A stretch of DNA of 9,847 nucleotides, taken from NCBI GenBank assembly GCA_038211505.1, contig JBBQVO010000124.1, positions 1 through 9,847 of the forward strand, read 5' to 3'. The notes beneath the pieces were generated by a model. That model was given only the letters and a program-made list of their open reading frames with translations, searched no databases and was not told where the DNA came from. The translations under genes and the position numbers were made by a program. The DNA comes from JBBQVO01 sp038211505. Lineage in GTDB: Bacteria > Chloroflexota > Dehalococcoidia > DSTF01 > JACRBR01. Below, piece by piece: positions 5,815 to 9,847 of this stretch; position 1 is the stretch's first letter, and every line of letters starts with the position of its first letter.

Positions 5815-6353
5815 CGGGCCGCCTCGAACTCGCGCACGACCGCTTCGAGCACGGCGATGGAGAACTGCGCGAACGCCTGATGCAGCCCGTAGTAGCGGAC
5901 CCGCGGATTCGGGTCCCCGAGGGCGAGCCAGGCGCGGAAGATGCGCTCGCGCACTGGATAGTCGGGCAGCGGAAGCCGGCCCGAGGGTCGCCAGGCACCA
6001 CAATCGCGGCGGCGCTTGAGAGTCACCTTGCGGCGGATCTTGAACAGCCGGTTCATCATCTGCCACGACGCGCCATTGCGGATGAAGTACGCCTCCAGCG
6101 CCTGGGCTTCGTTCACCAGCGCAACGGCGCGTAGTCCCGCGCTCAGTCCGGCGGCATCGAAGGCGACGCCGATGGTCAGGTCCCGCATCGCCGCGAGGCG
6201 GTTCAGATCGATCGCGGAGAGCTGCCGCAAGCGCACGAGTTGCTCGATTTCGATACCGGCGGCATTGAGGTCGGTCGTTCCGGCCTCGGCGAGCCGCACG
6301 GCGACGTGATTGAGGAGCACCAGCCGGACCTGCGCATCGAGCAGCGGCAGCAT
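5811..6353 (-). CDS. DUF2857 protein (BisC-like partner of the ParB-type activator)
   Basis: 180 aa. Start at ATG 6353-6351 overlaps the parB stop as TGATG, with GGAGGAAGG just upstream; the frame is open further 5' but only as a shadow of parB. It is mainly helical, with NEAQALEAYFIRNGASWQMM (about 104-123) followed by the basic patch KIRRKVTLKRRRD (129-141) and a helical C-terminus. I recognise DUF2857, regularly adjacent to the PFGI-1 class parB. As I recall, in ICEclc the ParB-domain and DUF2857 proteins were reported to act together as BisDC, a distant FlhDC-like activator of transfer-competence genes. Only one cysteine is present (C142), so an FlhC-type zinc site is not evident. Function here is by analogy. 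Confidence 0.8.
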   Translation of the reverse strand: MLPLLDAQVRLVLLNHVAVRLAEAGTTDLNAAGIEIEQLVRLRQLSAIDLNRLAAMRDLTIGVAFDAAGLSAGLRAVALVNEAQALEAYFIRNGASWQMMNRLFKIRRKVTLKRRRDCGAWRPSGRLPLPDYPVRERIFRAWLALGDPNPRVRYYGLHQAFAQFSIAVLEAVVREFEAAR

Positions 6354-7957
6354 CAGCCTTCCTCCGGTGCGGGGTTCGGTCCAACCTTTGCGCGACACGC
6401 GAGTTCCGATGCTGCCGACGCCCGGACGAGAACCAGGACGTCCCAGAACGCACTGGCGGTCTGATCCTGCGCGTCGACCAGCCAATCGAGGAATTCCGCA
6501 TCGAAGGCAAGCGTGTTTGGCGCACTGCCCGGAGCCGGATCCGCTCCCTCCAGCTTGCCCGGATCGCCTTCTGCCGAACCTTGCAGCACAGCGACGGATG
6601 CGAGGGGATCGAGTTGCCCGGAGATCAGCTCGAGCAGTGACCAGGCCCGATGCCGGCCATGGACAGATGGATCTTGATCGGTGGAACAGGGCAATGCGCC
6701 CAGCTGGTAGCCAAGCGACGCTGTGGGCACAGGACGCAAACAGTTGTCGACACCGGCAAGCGCGGCGAAGCGCCGGACCTGCTCGATGAGGCGCGCAGGT
6801 ACCGTGGGGCCTTCGTCGTCGGAGTCGAACGCGTCGCTCGTAGAAGCGGTGCGTTCGGGGACCTCCGCGCCGCCGTTAGCGGTGCTGACAAGCGATTCCG
6901 GCCGCGGTGGCTCGTCAACCGCGGGCGGCGCCGTTGCTACCGGTCCAGCGGTGTCGATGGCACCCGCTCGCACCGGCACCGCTTCCGAAGCGAGTTGGGG
7001 TGACCGAACGAACTCTGCGAGCGCCGTACGCACTTGCGGGACGGGCTCGCCGAGATGCCGGGCAAGCGCTTCCTCGCAGGCGCGGCACACCGCCGCCGCA
7101 CTGAACGGCTGCCCTGGTCGGGCGGGATCCACGGCCCGCCTGAACACCGGCTCGAAGACATTTGCATACAGATCGGCCTCGCCGATCGATGCGCGTGTCT
7201 GCGCATAGCGCTTCATGGCGTTTAGCCGCGGCTGCATCGTCTTCACGTCCAGCCCCGACAGATTGGCAACGGTCTGGCCCAGGGTGCTCAGCCGCTCAGT
7301 GGCAAACAGCTGGTGGGCCAGCGTCGCGGTATTGACCGACAAGCCCAGGGCCTTCATCTCTTCCTCGAGCTGCCTCAGGGACAGTGCACGTCCCAGCTCG
7401 GCTTCGAGGCGTGCCTTCAGCGCAACGGCCCCGTTCGCCTTGTCCCAGAACGTCATCTCGCCGCGCTGCTCGTTCTCGATCAGATGCGCGGTGAGTACGT
7501 GGCTCTCCGAGCGCCACGGTCGGAACAGCACCACGAGCTTCTCGAAGCGTGTGTCCCCGGTCTCGGCCCGGAGCTGCTGCATCGCCAGCAGGCGCGTATT
7601 GCCGCCTGCCTCGACGATGAAGTGGGTCTCGCCGGGCCTGCGGGTGACCGTGAGCGGATTGCGAACACCGCTCGCCCGGATCGATTCCTTTATCTCCGCG
7701 AACCTGGCGTTGCCGGCGCGGCGCGGGTTGTGCTCGTACGGGTGAATGTCTTCCACCTCGAGCTCGATCTGGCATTCGTGCCTTGGGTCGGCCTGGGTCG
7801 GGAGCTCTCGCGACTTGCCGCCGGGATTGCCCACTTGCAGCGACGCGGCGACCAGGCGACGACGCTCTTCGACGGATACGTGGCGGCCGGAGGTCCTCGG
7901 AGCCGACGCGGCGGAGCCGGTATCTGCCATGGCGTTCTCGACAGCCCCGCCGGTCAC
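6353..7957 (-). CDS. parB: ParB-family protein, PFGI-1 class ICE type
   Basis: 534 aa, starting at GTG 7957-7955, which overlaps the parA stop as GTGA and has GAGGAG about 8 nt upstream; ATG 7930 is a possible internal start. The ParB/Spo0J N-terminal domain (about 63-180) has DIHPYEHNPRR (70-80), GVRNPLTVTRR (97-107), the nucleotide-binding box EAGGNTRLLAM (116-126) and IENEQRGEM (160-168). These match the GxxRxxA and ENxQR motifs of ParB CTPases. A helical region with HTH-like segments follows (about 185-290). Residues 300-390 are an Ala/Pro/Glu-rich linker, and the C-terminal part (about 390-525) contains AWSLLELISGQLD and EFLDWLVDAQDQ, which I link to the long ICE-type ParB. It may work with ParA in stability, and with DUF2857 in activation (BisD-like). 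Confidence 0.9.
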   Translation of the reverse strand: MTGGAVENAMADTGSAASAPRTSGRHVSVEERRRLVAASLQVGNPGGKSRELPTQADPRHECQIELEVEDIHPYEHNPRRAGNARFAEIKESIRASGVRNPLTVTRRPGETHFIVEAGGNTRLLAMQQLRAETGDTRFEKLVVLFRPWRSESHVLTAHLIENEQRGEMTFWDKANGAVALKARLEAELGRALSLRQLEEEMKALGLSVNTATLAHQLFATERLSTLGQTVANLSGLDVKTMQPRLNAMKRYAQTRASIGEADLYANVFEPVFRRAVDPARPGQPFSAAAVCRACEEALARHLGEPVPQVRTALAEFVRSPQLASEAVPVRAGAIDTAGPVATAPPAVDEPPRPESLVSTANGGAEVPERTASTSDAFDSDDEGPTVPARLIEQVRRFAALAGVDNCLRPVPTASLGYQLGALPCSTDQDPSVHGRHRAWSLLELISGQLDPLASVAVLQGSAEGDPGKLEGADPAPGSAPNTLAFDAEFLDWLVDAQDQTASAFWDVLVLVRASAASELACRAKVGPNPAPEEG

Positions 7958-8796
7958 GCGCTCCGCTCCTCTGCGCGCATTGAGTCAGCGTAGACACCCT
8001 CCAGACTGGGAATCAGTTCCCAGACGAGCTGATGCATCACGGTACAGGCGCTGGGCGTGATGCCCGCGCGTTCGCGTTCGTGGCGGTGCACGGGGATGCG
8101 CAGCGTCGCCGCCTCCTTGTAGGCCTTGGCATGGGGGACGACGGTGTCGAGGACGCAGACGCGGCCCTTGAGCTTGATGAAGTCTTCGCGGATGCCGCTG
8201 GCGATGACGCGCGCGTCCACTGTACGGTCCTGCCGGTAGATCACCGCCTTCATCGGCCCCAGCGTCGCGCCGAGCGCACTGCCCGGTTCGAGCCGGTCGA
8301 GCAGTTCCATGGTGCCGTCCTTGAACTCCCGCGCCGACAGGATTTCGGGCGTGATCGGTGACACGAGGATATCGGCCGCCAGTACCGCGGCATCCTGCAA
8401 CGGGCCGATCGCACCCTGGGTGTCGATCAGCACGCAGTCATAGGCATCGACGACCGCGGGCGAGCGCAACGCGAAACGCAACCGGAACCCGCGGTCGATG
8501 CGGTTCAGCAGCCAGTGCGGGAGATTGCCTTCGGGATCATCGGAGACGACGATGTCGAGATTCGGGTAGCGGGTCGCGCTGATGCACTCGGCCGTGACCT
8601 CGCCGCGAACGATGAGCTCGGTCAACCCTGCCGCGGGATGTGCGGCGAGCGCAAAGTACTTGGAGAGCGAGGGCTGCACGTCGGCGTCGATCAGCAGCAC
8701 GCGCAGCCCCATGTCGGCGAGCAACGCCCCCAGATTGGCGGTGAGCGTGGTCTTGCCGACGCCGCCCTTGGTGCTGGTCACGGTGAACTTGATCAT
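7954..8796 (-). CDS. parA: ParA-family partition ATPase
   Basis: 280 aa, starting at ATG 8796-8794. The deviant Walker A motif KGGVGKTT is at 10-17 (with the signature K10), the A' motif LLIDADVQPS at 34-43, and the Walker B CVLIDTQG at 121-128. SPITPEILSAREF (146-158) fits the switch region of ParA/MinD ATPases. There is no N-terminal HTH, so autoregulation would need a partner. It should act on the nucleoid with ParB to maintain the excised or replicating element. The best Shine-Dalgarno (AGGAGG, 8819-8814) is 17 nt upstream of the ATG, unusually far, and no alternative start in frame fits better. It follows the sigma gene by 60 nt and overlaps parB by 4 nt. In ICEclc a small gene (shi) sits between parA and parB, as I recall; here there is none. 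Confidence 0.93.
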   Translation of the reverse strand: MIKFTVTSTKGGVGKTTLTANLGALLADMGLRVLLIDADVQPSLSKYFALAAHPAAGLTELIVRGEVTAECISATRYPNLDIVVSDDPEGNLPHWLLNRIDRGFRLRFALRSPAVVDAYDCVLIDTQGAIGPLQDAAVLAADILVSPITPEILSAREFKDGTMELLDRLEPGSALGATLGPMKAVIYRQDRTVDARVIASGIREDFIKLKGRVCVLDTVVPHAKAYKEAATLRIPVHRHERERAGITPSACTVMHQLVWELIPSLEGVYADSMRAEERSA

Positions 8797-8856
8797 CGAA
8801 TTGACGCGGGTCGCCTCCTGTTCCCTGATACGGAGGAGTCCTGAAAACTGTCGGAT

Positions 8857-9444
8857 TCATCGCCTGAGGTATTCCTGCAGACCGAGTTCGGCGAAGACCT
8901 TGCGGATACGTTTGAGCGCGTCGTACAGCGTCGGCCGCGGCAATCCGAGCAGTCGGCTCGCCTCCTGAACCGTGAGCCCTTCCTCGCCCAGCAGTCGACA
9001 AAGCCGCTGCTGGACCGGCGTGAGCCGTGCTAACGCCGCCTCGAGATCGATGCGGGCATCCGTCCCGAAGCGTTCTCGAACCTGCCACCCACCCTGCTGC
9101 GGCGCTTGTGCCAGCGCGTCGAGCAGCGTCGCACCGTCCGCCTCGTCACCGATCGGCGCGTCGAGCGACGCGGCGACGAAGTTGACCTTGCGCCGATCCG
9201 ATTCATGCTCGCGCAGCAGATCCGAAAGTTTGTTGCGCACGACCTGAGCCATGAACGCCCTGGGCGAGACCTCCCGGCCAGGGTCGAACTGGTCCCTGAC
9301 GGCAACCCAATGGACGAGACATTCCTGGCACAAGTCCTCAAAGCTCTCGCGCTCGAGACTTCGCCATTTCGACCGGAACCGGCCGACCAGTTGCTTCGCA
9401 ACAGCAATCTCCCAGCCCTCGAATAGACCCCTGTAGTCAAGCAC
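8857..9444 (-). CDS. Small sigma-70/ECF-type RNA polymerase sigma factor
   Basis: 195 aa, starting at GTG 9444-9442. The sigma2 region is about 33-85: FEDLCQECLVHW (35-46), then FDPGREVSPRAFMAQVVRNK (53-72), the usual FxxWLxxIaxN segment. The sigma4 region is about 135-188: LTPVQQRLCRLL (141-152) and an HTH, LTVQEASRLLGLPRPTLYDA (157-176). Between them lies a loosely conserved linker; no extra C-terminal domain or visible anti-sigma gene is near. The start has GGAGG only 4 nt upstream and within a hairpin, so translation is probably controlled. It heads the parA-parB cluster, where related ICEs carry an AlpA- or Xre-type regulator, so it may switch on the element's own promoters. The exact sigma group is unknown. 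Confidence 0.88.
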   Translation of the reverse strand: MLDYRGLFEGWEIAVAKQLVGRFRSKWRSLERESFEDLCQECLVHWVAVRDQFDPGREVSPRAFMAQVVRNKLSDLLREHESDRRKVNFVAASLDAPIGDEADGATLLDALAQAPQQGGWQVRERFGTDARIDLEAALARLTPVQQRLCRLLGEEGLTVQEASRLLGLPRPTLYDALKRIRKVFAELGLQEYLRR

Positions 9445-9447
9445 CGA

Positions 9448-9471
9448 CCCTCCCGCACGAGTGCGAGAGGG
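9448..9471 (-). promoter_or_regulatory. Hairpin sequestering the sigma factor ribosome binding site
   Basis: CGCAC (9454-9458) and GTGCG (9461-9465) pair across a 2-nt loop, and CCCTC (9448-9452) pairs with GAGGG (9467-9471), with one mismatch between the stems. On the transcript the 3' arm contains the whole GGAGGG Shine-Dalgarno, 4 nt before the GTG. Unfolding would be needed for efficient initiation. Confidence 0.55.
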
Positions 9472-9532
9472 CTGGTTCGATTGCCAACGGAAGCGCCCGG
9501 GGTCACCGAACGCTCAGGACGAATTTCGAGCG

Positions 9533-9579
9533 CGAGAGAACACGCAAGGGCGCTCACAACGCCCTTGTGTGTGCTCTCG
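9533..9579. repeat. Large imperfect palindrome upstream of the sigma gene
   Basis: The arms are 9533-9552 and 9560-9579 with a 7-nt spacer. The inner CAAGGGCG / CGCCCTTG is perfect over 8 bp. Of 20 arm positions, 18 are Watson-Crick, one is a G-T pair (9544/9568) and one is a mismatch (9539/9573). No T run follows on either strand, so a simple terminator is unlikely. It could be an operator or a folded RNA element. Confidence 0.65.
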
Positions 9580-9612
9580 AAACAGGAGTTAGGTAGGGAG
9601 AAGCCCCAGCAG

Positions 9613-9630
9613 GCCGAGGCAAGCCTCGGC
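9613..9630. repeat. Perfect 8-bp inverted repeat with 2-nt spacer
   Basis: GCCGAGGC (9613-9620) and GCCTCGGC (9623-9630) are separated by AA. The compact symmetric form fits a binding site for a dimeric regulator better than an RNA hairpin, as the loop would be tight. It is 169 nt upstream of the sigma start. Confidence 0.5.
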
Positions 9631-9847
9631 GGCGCACTCGTTGTCCAAGCTCTCGAGTCGCGCCCGTTTCAATCGGCACCCCGTCGGCTCCGGTGTGTGC
9701 CTTCAGCAGCTATGGGAGACGTGGCCCGTGTACCGTATATTGGCCGCTGCCACGATCTCTCGCCCTGGCTACCCGGCGAGCGGCGGCGCCCGTGATAGTC
9801 GGGCAAGTCCCGGCAGAGCGGGCCGTACCTGTTGACCCTCCATGAGG

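Larger units (their letters stand above)
9445..9847. other. Lead region of the operon, no convincing gene
   Basis: About 400 nt with no recognisable protein in any frame. It holds three inverted repeats (listed separately) upstream of the sigma gene. I could not place a credible -10/-35 pair for the minus strand; the most A+T-rich spot is GTATATTGG near 9735-9743. A short minus-strand frame enters from beyond the window and stops at TAG 9771-9769; it may be the end of an upstream gene, but 25 residues are too few to judge. Confidence 0.4.

Noticed and set aside
8537..8860. Minus-strand frame starting at an ATGA overlap with the sigma stop
   Set aside because: Almost all of it lies inside parA in another frame and the product has no recognisable features; chance overlap is more likely, though its start may affect parA initiation.
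9481..9835. Plus-strand frames of 104 and 64 codons upstream of the sigma gene
   Set aside because: They run through strong inverted repeats, have no recognisable domain and no convincing ribosome binding site.
9769..9847. Minus-strand frame entering from the right edge and ending at TAG 9771-9769
   Set aside because: Only about 25 residues are visible and no family can be judged; not listed as a gene.
9640..9847. Possible attachment site or tRNA end at the right edge
   Set aside because: No cloverleaf, no tRNA 3' end and no repeat matching elsewhere in the window was seen; no integrase gene is present.

Overview
This window looks like the replication, partition and regulation core of an integrative and conjugative element (ICE) of the PFGI-1 / ICEclc / SPI-7 class. 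The GC-rich sequence, the dense GC-biased codons and the gene families suggest a beta- or gammaproteobacterial host. This is inferred from family recognition and gene order; no database search was possible. All recognised genes lie on the minus strand, so the transcriptional order runs from high to low coordinates.

Right end (9445-9847): an apparently non-coding lead region with three strong inverted repeats. The one next to the first gene buries that gene's Shine-Dalgarno sequence. The first gene is a small sigma-70/ECF-type sigma factor (9444-8857).

Main cluster (8796-2055): parA, parB, a DUF2857 gene, a 125-aa winged-helix-like protein, an STY4528-type replication protein, an unlisted 40-codon ORF, a PFL_4669-family gene, an SSB and a 101-aa unknown. 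They are joined by stop/start overlaps (GTGA, TGATG, ATGA) or gaps of about 60 nt or less, which suggests one translationally coupled operon. Its likely jobs are maintenance of the excised element (ParA/ParB), activation of transfer genes (ParB + DUF2857, the pair I recall as BisDC in ICEclc) and replication (STY4528, PFL_4669, SSB).

Left part (1776-1): a DUF3577/STY4534-type protein, RadC and a DUF932 protein cut by the window edge. Each is preceded by a GC-rich structured leader of one recurring pattern, which resembles the Rfam radC RNA motif.

The most notable signal is inside the STY4528 gene. Three tandem 23-bp direct repeats, each centred on a TTTCGTCGAAA-like dyad, sit beside an A+T-rich tract in the linker between the protein's DNA-binding half and its coiled-coil half. 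Because 23 is not a multiple of 3, the copies are read in three frames and the protein is not repetitive, so a cis-acting DNA role is likely. The layout matches the lambda O gene, which carries its own replication origin, and is a candidate oriV for the element. The winged-helix-like domain that could read these repeats occurs three times: twice in STY4528 and once in the stand-alone protein encoded just upstream.
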